Shown here: piece after piece, positions 1 through 7,791 of the stretch
Numbering within the stretch: the stretch's first letter is position 1
Layout: every line of letters starts with the position of its first letter
From: SHVO01 sp050246995
GTDB taxonomy: Bacteria; Pseudomonadota; Alphaproteobacteria; Rhodospirillales; Rhodospirillaceae
Direction: 5' to 3'
DNA length: 64,000 nucleotides
NCBI GenBank assembly: GCA_050246995.1
Contig: JBFWVA010000001.1
Location: 665,841 to 729,840, forward strand
The notes under the pieces: generated by a model
What the model was told of the DNA's origin: nothing
The model's input: the letters and a program-made list of their open reading frames with translations, nothing else
Database searches by the model: none
Position numbers and translations under genes: made by a program

Positions 1-2
1 GG

Positions 3-65
3 GGCAAATCCCGCGGCCTCGCCATGAACGCCAACGACGCTCCGGATGCGCTGTCACCCGCATGA
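3..65 (+). CDS. 3' end of an upstream gene (partial)
   Basis: An open frame enters from the left edge and ends at TGA 63-65 after about 20 codons (C-terminus ...DAPDALSPA). The stop overlaps the ATG of the DUF488 gene in an ATGA junction, the usual sign of translational coupling. Too little remains to assign a family. Only the junction supports it being a real gene. Confidence 0.45.
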   Translation, partial: GKSRGLAMNANDAPDALSPA

Positions 66-493
66 AGCTCTTCACCATCGGGTTCACCCAGAAGACAGCG
101 GAGACATTTTTCACGATTTTGAAGAAGGCCAGTGTCAAACACCTGATCGATATACGGCTGAATAACGTCTCGCAGCTCGCCGGCTTCACAAAACGCGATG
201 ATCTCGCCTATTTCGCCAAATCGATCTGCCGCATTCCCTACACCCATGCCACCGATCTCGCGCCAACCGATGAGATCCTGACTGCGGTCAAGAAGGCCAA
301 GGGAAGCTGGGGGACCTACGAGAAGAAGTTCATGGATTTGATGGCCGCGCGAAAGGTCGAGAAGCTGGACCGCGCGATGTTCGAGGACGGCTGTCTTCTA
401 TGCAGTGAACCGACGCCCCACCACTGCCACCGGCGCCTCGTGGCGGAGTACCTGGGTAAACATTGGAACGGCGTGACGATCACACATCTTTAG
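62..493 (+). CDS. DUF488 family protein
   Basis: A 143-residue protein of the DUF488 family. It begins with the family signature MKLFTIGFTQKTAETFF and LIDIRLNN (about residues 1-35) and ends with the cysteine/histidine segment LLCSEPTPHHCHRRLVAEYL (about 112-131), both typical of DUF488. Molecular function is unknown for the family, although the Cys-His cluster suggests a metal or nucleic-acid contact. The start overlaps the upstream stop by 4 bp, so it is probably the last gene of an operon that begins outside the window. Length is normal for the family, and a convergent gene overlaps its 3' end by 14 bp. Confidence 0.85.
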   Translation: MKLFTIGFTQKTAETFFTILKKASVKHLIDIRLNNVSQLAGFTKRDDLAYFAKSICRIPYTHATDLAPTDEILTAVKKAKGSWGTYEKKFMDLMAARKVEKLDRAMFEDGCLLCSEPTPHHCHRRLVAEYLGKHWNGVTITHL

Positions 494-986
494 TGGAACG
501 CCAGAACTGAATCGTACGTTCCGAAATCGCACCCGCGCCTTCACGCGCGGCGATATCGAGAAGACAGCCGAGAAGGGCGTCGGCTTCCGCCCCTAATCCG
601 ACCAGACGCAAGAACGTCATAATGCGCGTGAGCCGGAGGTGGTTGTGATTGAGCGGCTCCAGCCAATGCGCTTTTTCCGCAAAATCAGGCCCGCGTGCGA
701 TCGCCGCTCCCGCGCGGTTGAGGCCATAGAAAGCCAGCATCAGGTCGAGAGACCGCAAAGCTCTCGCCTGCAAATCGGGCGAGGTCCGGAACGCTTTCAT
801 ATCTTCGGGGGAAAGAGGGGGAGCAGCAGGATTAAAGCGGCTTAGCTCGTGCGTCGGGAATAGCCACTGGATGAAATCGTGCACCATTTCGAGACGGCGA
901 TGATCCCAGGCCCAGATCACGTTTATGGATCTGCCGGCCGTGTCGAGCCCAGTACCTTGATAAAATGCGAGAACCGCGCTGGTCAT
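480..986 (-). CDS. Opioid growth factor receptor (OGFr) N-domain protein
   Basis: A 168-residue cytoplasmic protein. The pattern FYQGTGLDTAGRS ... LEMVHDFIQWLFPT ... SRFNPAAPPLS (residues 8-60) is the signature of the OGFr conserved region, a domain named after an animal protein but widespread in bacteria. The bacterial role is unknown. There is no signal peptide or transmembrane segment. Its 3' end overlaps the convergent DUF488 gene by 14 bp. It follows the small heat shock gene on the same strand but is separated from it by a strong intrinsic terminator, so it is probably transcribed independently. Confidence 0.8.
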   Translation of the reverse strand: MTSAVLAFYQGTGLDTAGRSINVIWAWDHRRLEMVHDFIQWLFPTHELSRFNPAAPPLSPEDMKAFRTSPDLQARALRSLDLMLAFYGLNRAGAAIARGPDFAEKAHWLEPLNHNHLRLTRIMTFLRLVGLGAEADALLGCLLDIAAREGAGAISERTIQFWRSTKDV

Positions 987-1012
987 GGCCTCAGCCTACA
1001 CATGCGCTGCGC

Positions 1013-1048
1013 AAAAGAAAAACGCGCGCCGACATGCGGCGCGCGTTT
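1013..1048 (-). terminator. Intrinsic terminator of the small heat shock gene
   Basis: A perfect 11-bp inverted repeat AAACGCGCGCC / GGCGCGCGTTT (1020-1030 and 1038-1048) with a 7-nt loop is followed, on the minus strand, by a T-rich run. It lies 40 bp past the Hsp20 stop codon. Confidence 0.85.
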
Positions 1049-1088
1049 GAGTGAACCAGATCTTTTCGTCGCGTTGGCGCCCGGGGGG

Positions 1089-1535
1089 TCAGGCGGCGTG
1101 CGCGATCGTCTTCTGGGCGTTCGTGTTACCCGCGATCGCAACCTTGCGGGGCTTCAAGGCTTCCGGGATCTCGCGCTTGAGATCGATATGCAGGAGGCCG
1201 TTTTCCATGGCGGCGCCGGTGACGTGGATATGGTCGGCGAGTTCAAACTTGCGCTCGAACGAGCGGCCGGCGATGCCGCGGTGGAGATACGTCGTCTGTT
1301 CATCTTGCGAGGTCTTGCCGCGGACCGTCAGAGTGTGATTCTCGACCTGCACGTCGAGGTCCTTGTCGGCAAATCCGGCCACCGCAAACGTAATGCGGTA
1401 TGCGTCTTCACCGGCCTTCGCGATGTTGTACGGCGGATAAGAGGGTGCTTCGTTGAGTTGCGCGTCAAACAGACGGGTCAGGTTGTCGAAACCGACGGTG
1501 GCGCGATAGAGGGGGGAAAGGTCGAAAGTACGCAT
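1089..1535 (-). CDS. Small heat shock protein, Hsp20/IbpA family
   Basis: A 148-residue alpha-crystallin-type holdase chaperone that binds unfolding proteins in the cytoplasm. N-terminus MRTFDLSPLYRATVGFD matches IbpA-type proteins. The alpha-crystallin domain runs from about residue 33 to 125, with AFRITFAVAGF-like and LTVRGK strands and the GIAGRSFERKFEL segment typical of class A bacterial Hsp20. A C-terminal I-x-I/V-type element is present near KVAIAG. The start at 1535 is chosen because the homology begins there and a GGAG SD lies just upstream. That SD is buried in a ROSE-like hairpin (separate entry), and a heat-shock promoter candidate lies about 160 bp upstream. Confidence 0.93.
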   Translation of the reverse strand: MRTFDLSPLYRATVGFDNLTRLFDAQLNEAPSYPPYNIAKAGEDAYRITFAVAGFADKDLDVQVENHTLTVRGKTSQDEQTTYLHRGIAGRSFERKFELADHIHVTGAAMENGLLHIDLKREIPEALKPRKVAIAGNTNAQKTIAHAA

Positions 1536-1537
1536 AG

Positions 1538-1562
1538 GAATATTCTCCAATGAGCAATATTC
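1538..1562 (-). promoter_or_regulatory. ROSE-like RNA thermometer hairpin
   Basis: Immediately before the Hsp20 start codon the transcript can fold GAATATT-G-CTC / ATTG / GAG-AATATTC. This is a 10-bp stem with a single bulged G in the 5' arm. The Shine-Dalgarno GGAG (plus-strand CTCC, 1545-1548) is paired inside it. The UUGCUC facing GGAGAA matches the UYGCU anti-SD core of ROSE thermometers, which control alphaproteobacterial hsp20 genes. Melting on heating would free the SD. Confidence 0.75.
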
Positions 1563-1692
1563 AAGGAGCGCGTTTATCAAGCTGCCGTGGCTAGAGCCGA
1601 AACGAGATCTCCTCGCCGGAACCCCTAAAGCCGCGACGCGCCTCAAAGGCCGCGCCCGTTGGCCGTGCAGGCCCCGAAGGCGCCTACCGAGT

Positions 1693-1723
1693 AGGATTTA
1701 AGGTGGGATCGGTCGGTCGCAAG
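1693..1723 (-). promoter_or_regulatory. Possible sigma-32 promoter for hsp20
   Basis: On the minus strand CTTG (1720-1723) is followed after 17 nt by CTTAAATCCT (1693-1702), close to the alphaproteobacterial heat-shock consensus CTTG-N17-CYTATNT. It would give a 5' UTR of about 150 nt, enough for a multi-hairpin ROSE element. One -10 position deviates, so this is a candidate only. Confidence 0.35.
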
Positions 1724-1782
1724 AGCCGGCTCTCACTTTTTTTCGCCTTTTTTTGCCGGGCGAAAAACGCTGCATTTTCAAG

Positions 1783-2349
1783 CTAGTGCGGCAGTTCGGC
1801 TTCGTTGGGGATGGCGTCGTCGCGGCGGTCGTCGTCGCGGTGCGCCATGGCGATGCGGCGCAGCTCCTTGAGGACTGGATCAAGGTCCTTAAGCTTTTTC
1901 TCAAGTTCAGCGCGGAACGCTGGCGGCAGGTCGCCTTGAAGGAGGCGGGCGACAATGTCGCACTGCCGCGCCAGGGAGTTCACGGCGTCGATCAGGCTGC
2001 GCGACTTCGGCGTATGGGAATCGTGCACGCCGCGCAAATTGCTCATCAGCATATGGATCATGGTGCGGATGAAGGGATCGGCGCGCTTCATCTTATCGAT
2101 CATGGTCTCGATCGAGATGACGGTGAGCTTCGAATCTTCGAGCGCGAAGGCGGTCGCCATGCGCGGACTGCCGTCAATGACGGCCATCTCGCCGAACAGC
2201 TCGCCCTTGCGGACGGTGGCTAAGGGGATCTTGCGGCCCTGGGCTTCCCGGTAGAGCCCAACAGCCCCGCTGGTGACGATATAAGCGGCATCGCCGCTTT
2301 CGCCCTGCTTAAACAGCACCTTGCCTTTAGGAAAGGAAACGATGTCCAC
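1783..2349 (-). CDS. Cyclic nucleotide-binding domain protein
   Basis: A 188-residue protein with an N-terminal cNMP-binding beta-roll (about residues 1-115). The phosphate-binding cassette region reads GELFGEMAVIDGSPRMATAFA (about 48-68), with the GE...R spacing typical of the CRP/FNR effector fold. The C-terminal part (about 120-188) is charged and probably helical. It contains no recognisable helix-turn-helix, so this is not a classical CRP transcription factor. It may act as a cyclic-nucleotide sensor with an unknown partner. It lies downstream of korA-korB on the same strand with a 156-bp gap, so co-transcription is possible but unproven. Confidence 0.8.
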   Translation of the reverse strand: MDIVSFPKGKVLFKQGESGDAAYIVTSGAVGLYREAQGRKIPLATVRKGELFGEMAVIDGSPRMATAFALEDSKLTVISIETMIDKMKRADPFIRTMIHMLMSNLRGVHDSHTPKSRSLIDAVNSLARQCDIVARLLQGDLPPAFRAELEKKLKDLDPVLKELRRIAMAHRDDDRRDDAIPNEAELPH

Positions 2350-2505
2350 GACGCCACCCCTCGCGGGGTTCGTCTCATCCCGCGATCCATGCCGTTATTT
2401 TTCAACGGTTTTCCCGGGAAAGTCAAAGTCTTCACGGCCAACCGCGCGTTAGTTGCGCGGAGTGCAGGGACGTTCAACGCGGGTTTAAAATAAGCTTCGG
2501 CGGGG

Positions 2506-3528
2506 TTAGGTGACTTGCCAGGTGTTGCCGGCGCGCATGAGCTTGTCGAGATCGCCGGGACCCTTTGCACGCGCAGCGGCGTCCTGCGCGGCCACCGCCG
2601 TTTCGTAGGACGGCGCCGGGTCGCAGTAGATGACGCCCAGCACTTCCGGGAACTGCGGCGGCCGCAGTCCGGCAAGCAGGCCGGCGATCACCCTGTTCTT
2701 CTCGTCGTGCACCAGGATGTCGGCTTCGGTGACGCCGTTCTCGCCGATGACGACGACGTCGAGCGCGAGAGTCTGCGTGTTGAGCCGCAGGCCCTTGTTG
2801 CGGTCCTTGCCGAAAATCATCTTCTCGCCGTTCTTGACGTGAAGCTGCATCTCGGCCGCGACGGCCTTCTCGGTGAACCCGGCGAAAGCGGCGTCGTTGT
2901 AAACGATGCAATTCTGGATGATCTCGACGAACGACGCGCCCTTGTGCGCGCGGGCCCGTGAAAACAATTCGCCCAGTTCCTTGGCCTGCACGTCAATGCC
3001 GCGCGCGACAAAACGCGCGTTGCAGCCAAGCGCGAAGACGCACGCTTCAGCCGGGCTGTCGACGCTGCCCATCGGGGTGGACGGCGAGCGCTGGCCGACA
3101 CGCGAGGTCGGCGAGTACTGGCCTTTGGTGAGACCGTAGATCTCGTTATTGAAGAGAAGGATGTTGATGTCGATGTTGCGGCGCAGGGCGTGGAACAAGT
3201 GGTTTCCACCAATGGAAAGCGCGTCGCCGTCACCAGTCACCATCCACACATCGAGTTCGGGGCGCGACAGCTTGAGGCCCGTTGCGATCGCGGGCGCGCG
3301 GCCATGGATCGTGTGGAAGCCGTAGGTCGCCATGTAATAGGGGAAGCGCGACGAGCAACCGATGCCCGAGATGAACACCGTATTCTCCGGGCGCACGCCC
3401 ATGTCCGCCAGCGACTTGTGCATCGCTTTCAGGATCGCGTAGTCGCCGCAGCCCGGACACCAACGCACTTCCTGGTCGGAGGCGAAGTCCTTCGCGGTGA
3501 GTTTTTCCGTCGGGATTTGAACGTTCAT
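2506..3528 (-). CDS. korB: 2-oxoglutarate:ferredoxin oxidoreductase, beta subunit
   Basis: A 340-residue subunit that binds thiamine diphosphate and a 4Fe-4S cluster. It works with KorA to convert 2-oxoglutarate, CoA and oxidised ferredoxin into succinyl-CoA, CO2 and reduced ferredoxin. WCPGCGDYAIL (residues 23-33) carries the first cluster cysteines, and IGCSSRFPYY (about 56-65) carries another. The TPP/Mg motif is GDGDALSIGGNH (99-110), followed by NNEIYGLTKGQ. The length is usual for the family. It lies 8 bp downstream of korA, so the two are an operon. The ferredoxin acceptor is not encoded next door; fdxA, 6.6 kb away, is a candidate. Confidence 0.93.
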   Translation of the reverse strand: MNVQIPTEKLTAKDFASDQEVRWCPGCGDYAILKAMHKSLADMGVRPENTVFISGIGCSSRFPYYMATYGFHTIHGRAPAIATGLKLSRPELDVWMVTGDGDALSIGGNHLFHALRRNIDINILLFNNEIYGLTKGQYSPTSRVGQRSPSTPMGSVDSPAEACVFALGCNARFVARGIDVQAKELGELFSRARAHKGASFVEIIQNCIVYNDAAFAGFTEKAVAAEMQLHVKNGEKMIFGKDRNKGLRLNTQTLALDVVVIGENGVTEADILVHDEKNRVIAGLLAGLRPPQFPEVLGVIYCDPAPSYETAVAAQDAAARAKGPGDLDKLMRAGNTWQVT

Positions 3529-3536
3529 GGCTTTAC

Positions 3537-5426
3537 CTAGGCGCTGGCGAATTGCGCGCGGATGGCGTCTTCGACTTCCGAGATTTTGAGCGGCTGACCG
3601 GAGACCTTCAGCAGGCCTTTCGCGTCCACGAGATACTGGCCGCGCAGAAGCTGCAACATCTGACCGTTATTCATCTCCGCGATCAGAACCTTTTCGTAGC
3701 TCTTCAGCAATATGCCGAGATTGCGCGGCAACGGCCAAATGTGCCGGATGTGGATGTGCGACACGTCGTGACCCTTGGCGCGCATATTGGCCACACCCCG
3801 GTTGATCGGACCAAAGGTCGAGCCCCAGCCCACGACCGCGAGCTTGCCCTTGGCCTCGCCGATCTCGACGCCCTGCTCCGGAATATCGTCGGCGATATTG
3901 TTGATTTTCGCCGCGCGCGTATCGGTCATCTTCTGGTGGTTGGCGGCGTCGTAGGAGATGTTGCCCGAATTATAATCGCGTTCGATGCCGCCGATTCTGT
4001 GCATCAGGCCCGGCGTGCCCGGGATCGCCCAAGCTCTTGCCAACGTCTTTTCGTCGCGCACGAACGGATGGAAGCCTTCCGGATTCTGACGGAACTCGAC
4101 CTTGAACGGCTTGTAATCGGACATCGACGGAATGCGCCATGGCTCAGCCGCGTTGGCGATATAGCCGTCCGACAGCAGCATGACCGGCGTCATGTATTTG
4201 GTGGCGAGGCGCACGGCCTCAATGGCCACGTCGAAGCAATCGCCGGGCGAGCGTGACGCGATCACAGGCATGGGCGCGTCGGCGTTGCGGCCGAAGACGG
4301 CGATGAACAGGTCCGACTGCTCGGTCTTGGTCGGAAGACCCGTTGAAGGGCCGCCGCGCTGGGTGTTGACCACGACCAAGGGCAATTCGGTGCCGATCGC
4401 AAGGCCAATGGCTTCCGTCTTGAGCGCGATGCCCGGACCGGAGGACGCCGTAACGCCGAGCTTGCCGCCGTAAGAGGCGCCAATGGCGGCGCAACAGGCG
4501 GCGATCTCATCTTCCGCTTGGAACGTCGTGATGCCGTACTGCTTCATACGCGCGAGAATGTGCAGGATCGGGGACGACGGTGTGATCGGATAGGACGCAA
4601 GCACCAGTTCGAGGCCGGCGAGCTGCGCACCCGCCGCGAGGCCCCACGCCAAAGACTCAGCGCCGGAGACGAGACGGTAAGTGCCGGGATCGACCTTGAC
4701 GCTCGGAACGGAGACCGGCGCGACATCGCCGGACAACTCGTGCGTTTCGCCATAGGCGTGGCCCGCATTGAGCGCGGCGAGGTTGGCCTTGCCGATCGGG
4801 TCCTCGGCGCCGAACTTACGCGCGATATATTCCATCGTCGACTTGAGCTCGCGGTCGTACATCCACGAGACAAGGCCAAGCACCCACAGATTCTTCGTGC
4901 GCAACGCTTCTTTCTGCGAAACCCCAAACGGCTTGGCGACTTCGAGCGCCTGCGCGGAGATGTCGATCTCCATGACGCGGAATTCTTTGAGCGTGCCGTC
5001 GGTGCGCGGATCGACCGCGAAGCCGGCGCGCTTGATGTCCTTTTCCTTGAAGGCGCCCGCATCGAGGATCACGAGCCCGCCTTTGCGAAGACCCTTGTAG
5101 TTGACCATCAACGCGGCGGGATTGAGCGCCACCAGCACGTCAGGCTGATCGCCCGCGGTTTTGACCGGGCGCGAACCGAAGTTGATCTGGAAGGCCGACA
5201 CGCCGTAGGTCGTGCCCGTGGGCGCGCGGATCTCGGCGGGGAAGTCGGGGAATGTCGCGAGCGAATTTCCGACCAGCGCGGTTTCTTGCGAGAACTGGCT
5301 GCCGAGAAGCTGCACGCCATCGCCGGAGTCACCGGCGAAGCGCACTACAATCGCATCAAGGTCAGATTTGGGGATTGGCGCGCCGTCGGGCGCGCCACTA
5401 CGTATATCGTCGGCCTGCAAGTTCAT
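3537..5426 (-). CDS. korA: 2-oxoglutarate:ferredoxin oxidoreductase, gamma-alpha fusion subunit
   Basis: A 629-residue fusion of the gamma domain (about residues 25-200, with VVRFAGDSGDGVQLLGSQF) and the alpha or pyrimidine-binding domain (about 235-620). The alpha domain has SYPITPSSPILH and FQAEDEIAACCAAIGASYGG, where the glutamate activates thiamine diphosphate. This fused arrangement is the common aerobic or microaerobic KorA type. The start ATG 5426 has a GGGAG SD about 10 nt upstream. It is the first gene of korA-korB. The enzyme is oxygen-tolerant in several aerobic bacteria and can replace or supplement 2-oxoglutarate dehydrogenase. No such dehydrogenase is present in this window. Confidence 0.93.
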   Translation of the reverse strand: MNLQADDIRSGAPDGAPIPKSDLDAIVVRFAGDSGDGVQLLGSQFSQETALVGNSLATFPDFPAEIRAPTGTTYGVSAFQINFGSRPVKTAGDQPDVLVALNPAALMVNYKGLRKGGLVILDAGAFKEKDIKRAGFAVDPRTDGTLKEFRVMEIDISAQALEVAKPFGVSQKEALRTKNLWVLGLVSWMYDRELKSTMEYIARKFGAEDPIGKANLAALNAGHAYGETHELSGDVAPVSVPSVKVDPGTYRLVSGAESLAWGLAAGAQLAGLELVLASYPITPSSPILHILARMKQYGITTFQAEDEIAACCAAIGASYGGKLGVTASSGPGIALKTEAIGLAIGTELPLVVVNTQRGGPSTGLPTKTEQSDLFIAVFGRNADAPMPVIASRSPGDCFDVAIEAVRLATKYMTPVMLLSDGYIANAAEPWRIPSMSDYKPFKVEFRQNPEGFHPFVRDEKTLARAWAIPGTPGLMHRIGGIERDYNSGNISYDAANHQKMTDTRAAKINNIADDIPEQGVEIGEAKGKLAVVGWGSTFGPINRGVANMRAKGHDVSHIHIRHIWPLPRNLGILLKSYEKVLIAEMNNGQMLQLLRGQYLVDAKGLLKVSGQPLKISEVEDAIRAQFASA

Positions 5427-5679
5427 TAGGTCATCACTCCCGCACGGGTTCGGCGCCCGTCAAAAGACCTATGCACTTCGGATAGTCTAACGGACATACG
5501 CGGCCGGCTTAACAAAAAACGCAGCAACCAAAGGCGTTTCCGCGCACGGTTACCGATTGTGGGCTTGACCTAGAGCACTGGCGGCGCGCGGTCAATCGCC
5601 GCGCATAAAAAATCACATGGAGTCAGGGGCTAACAGCCGCGGCAGGCCACTTCGGGGCGGGCGCCCCTTAAAGACCCGC

Positions 5680-6861
5680 TTAAGCCGACAACGCGCCCGT
5701 GAGCCGGGCCAATCCTTCCTCGAGGTCTGCAATAAGGTCCACCGGGTCCTCGAGCCCGATGTGTAACCGCAGACTTGGCTCGTTTTCTGTCCACGGCACC
5801 GCCGTCCGAATGGTTTTGGGCGCAGAGGGGGCAATAAGGCTCTCAAACCCGCCCCAGGAGAACCCGAGGGCAAAAAGCTTCATCCCATCGATCATCGCCG
5901 CCACCGCGGCCGGGGATGTGCGGTGCAACAGGACGCCCATAAGACCGGACGCGCCCTGAAAGTCGCGCTTCCAGATCGCATGGCCGGGATCACCGGGCAG
6001 CGCGGGATAGAGCACGCGTTTGACCTCCGGCCGAGTCTGAAGCCACAAGGCGAGCCGCATCGCATTCTCTTGATGGCGCGCGAGACGCACCGCGAGGGTC
6101 CGCAGCCCGCGGGTGGTCAGGAAGACGTCGTCCGGCCCGACCGCATAACCCAGCGCCAGTACCGCGCGGCGCAGACCCGGCAGCGCGTCGGCCGTCGCCG
6201 TGACCGCGCCAATCACCGCGTCGGAGTGGCCGCACAGATATTTCGTGCCAGCCTCGATGCTGATGTCCGCGCCGAGGTCGATGGGCCGGCAGAACAGCGG
6301 ACTTGCCCACGTGTTGTCGATGGCGACCTTGGCGCCACGGGCATGCGCGGCTTTCGCGATGGCCGGGATATCTTGGACCTCAAACGTGTGCGAGCCGGGG
6401 GATTCGCAGAAAACGAGAGTCGTATTGGGGCGTAAGAGCGCGGCGATGCCCGCGCCGATACAGGGATCGTAGTAATCGGTCTCGACGCCGAAATGCTTGA
6501 GGAGCCCATCGCAGAGTTTGCGGGTCGGCTCATAAGCGGAGTCCGACACGAGTACATGGTCGCCGGCCTTCACGCTGCCCACGATGGCGAGCGCGCACGC
6601 CGCGACGCCTGAGGGTGTGAGAATTGTGTCCGCGCCTCCGGCAAGTTCGGTGATCGCCTCCTCGAGAGTCCAATGCGTTGGTGTACCGAAGCGGCCGTAG
6701 GCGAGGACCTTTTCGCCCTTCAAGCCGCGCGGCACAATCTCGCGCATCTGCGCAATCGTATCGAAGACGACGGTGGAGGCGTGATACACGGGCGTATTGA
6801 CGACGCCCCCATTTCGCTTCCTTGAATGCCCGGCGCGAATGACCTTGGTGTCTTTCTTCAT
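5680..6861 (-). CDS. metC: Cystathionine beta-lyase (PLP-dependent trans-sulfuration enzyme)
   Basis: A 393-residue cytoplasmic enzyme that cleaves cystathionine to homocysteine, pyruvate and ammonia in methionine synthesis. The Cys/Met metabolism PLP fold is complete. YGRFGTPTHWTLEEAI (about 55-70) and the phosphate-contacting SGVAAC (about 84-89) are present, as are IDNTWASPLF with Asp182 and the Schiff-base Lys207 in SIEAGTKYLCGHSD. The N-terminus (DTKVIRAGHSRKRNGGVVNTPVYHAST) favours MetC over MetB or MetZ. It is divergent from the GH17 gene, with only 30 bp between the starts. Confidence 0.88.
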   Translation of the reverse strand: MKKDTKVIRAGHSRKRNGGVVNTPVYHASTVVFDTIAQMREIVPRGLKGEKVLAYGRFGTPTHWTLEEAITELAGGADTILTPSGVAACALAIVGSVKAGDHVLVSDSAYEPTRKLCDGLLKHFGVETDYYDPCIGAGIAALLRPNTTLVFCESPGSHTFEVQDIPAIAKAAHARGAKVAIDNTWASPLFCRPIDLGADISIEAGTKYLCGHSDAVIGAVTATADALPGLRRAVLALGYAVGPDDVFLTTRGLRTLAVRLARHQENAMRLALWLQTRPEVKRVLYPALPGDPGHAIWKRDFQGASGLMGVLLHRTSPAAVAAMIDGMKLFALGFSWGGFESLIAPSAPKTIRTAVPWTENEPSLRLHIGLEDPVDLIADLEEGLARLTGALSA

Positions 6862-6891
6862 GGGCCATTAGACTAGAAGAAAGAGGTCATC

Positions 6892-7791
6892 ATGCGAAGA
6901 CGCGAGTTCTTGACGACAGGTGCGGCGGGTCTGACTCTCGCCTCGACAGGGTATGCGGCGGCGCCGGCGAAGCCTTTCATGAGCCTGTCCTACTCGCCCT
7001 CGGGCGTGGACCTGGAAGCCGAGCTTGCGCGCGGCGTGGCCGAAACGCGTATCCGCCTCGATATCGACCTCGTGCGCAAATACACCGACCGGATCCGCAC
7101 CTATACCGTGGATCGGGGGCTCGACCGCGTCCTGCCGATGGCCCAGCAGGCCGGGCTCAAGGTTTCGCTTGGTCTCTATCTTGGACGCAACAAAAATCAT
7201 AATGACCTGGAGATCGCGCGCGGCACCAAGCTCTATGCAACTTACGGCAAGATCATTGACCGCATCTATGTCGGCAATGAATGTCTCCAGCGCAAAGACA
7301 TGACCGTCGCTGAACTGATCAACTATGTGCGGCGCGTGCGGACGTTCATCGCCAACCCCGCGCTTCAAGTGGGCACGGCGGAAGCCTGGTACGACTGGCA
7401 GAAGAACCGCGAGCTTGCCGGCGTTTGCGATTTCGTCGGCGCGCATCTTTTTCCCTATTGGGACGGCGTGCCGGCCAGTGAAGCGGTCGACCATGTCGAT
7501 CGCCGCTACGATGAGTTGAAAGCGATCTTTCCCGGCAAACCGCTTTTGATCTCGGAGACCGGCTGGCCTTCCGCGGGTCCGAGATACATGGGCGCGGTGC
7601 CGTCGCTCGAAGGACAGGAGCAATTCACACGCGCGTTCGTCGCGCGTGCGGCGCTCAAGAAATACGACTATAATTTCTGCGAAGCCTACGACCAGCCGTG
7701 GAAGGAAAAGAGCCTCGAAGCCGGCGTGGGCGCGCACTGGGGCCTCTTTGGCCGCATGCGTGAACCGAAGATCCCATTCGTGAAGGCTTAA
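6892..7791 (+). CDS. Exported GH17-like beta-1,3-glucanase
   Basis: A 299-residue protein of glycoside hydrolase family 17 (clan GH-A). A Tat-type signal is visible at residues 1-24 (RRREF followed by a hydrophobic stretch ending YAAA), so it acts outside the cytoplasm. The acid/base Glu130 lies in IYVGNE and the nucleophile Glu222 in LLISETGWPSAGPRY, the diagnostic GH17 motif. No carbohydrate-binding or membrane domain is attached, so it is a single-domain enzyme. The expected substrate is beta-1,3- or mixed-linkage glucan, but whether this is scavenging or self-glucan remodelling cannot be told. The stop overlaps the convergent EpmC-like gene by 4 bp. Confidence 0.85.
   Translation: MRRREFLTTGAAGLTLASTGYAAAPAKPFMSLSYSPSGVDLEAELARGVAETRIRLDIDLVRKYTDRIRTYTVDRGLDRVLPMAQQAGLKVSLGLYLGRNKNHNDLEIARGTKLYATYGKIIDRIYVGNECLQRKDMTVAELINYVRRVRTFIANPALQVGTAEAWYDWQKNRELAGVCDFVGAHLFPYWDGVPASEAVDHVDRRYDELKAIFPGKPLLISETGWPSAGPRYMGAVPSLEGQEQFTRAFVARAALKKYDYNFCEAYDQPWKEKSLEAGVGAHWGLFGRMREPKIPFVKA

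Noticed and set aside
1735..1775. TTTTTCGCC ... GGGCGAAAAA repeat as a terminator of the cNMP-binding gene
   Set aside because: The T-rich arm is part of the stem and no U-run follows it in the right orientation; too weak to call.
5590..5625. Inverted repeat GCGCGG/CCGCGC near ATAAAAAATC as a terminator
   Set aside because: The A-run follows on the plus strand where no gene ends, and on the minus strand the T-run precedes rather than follows the stem.
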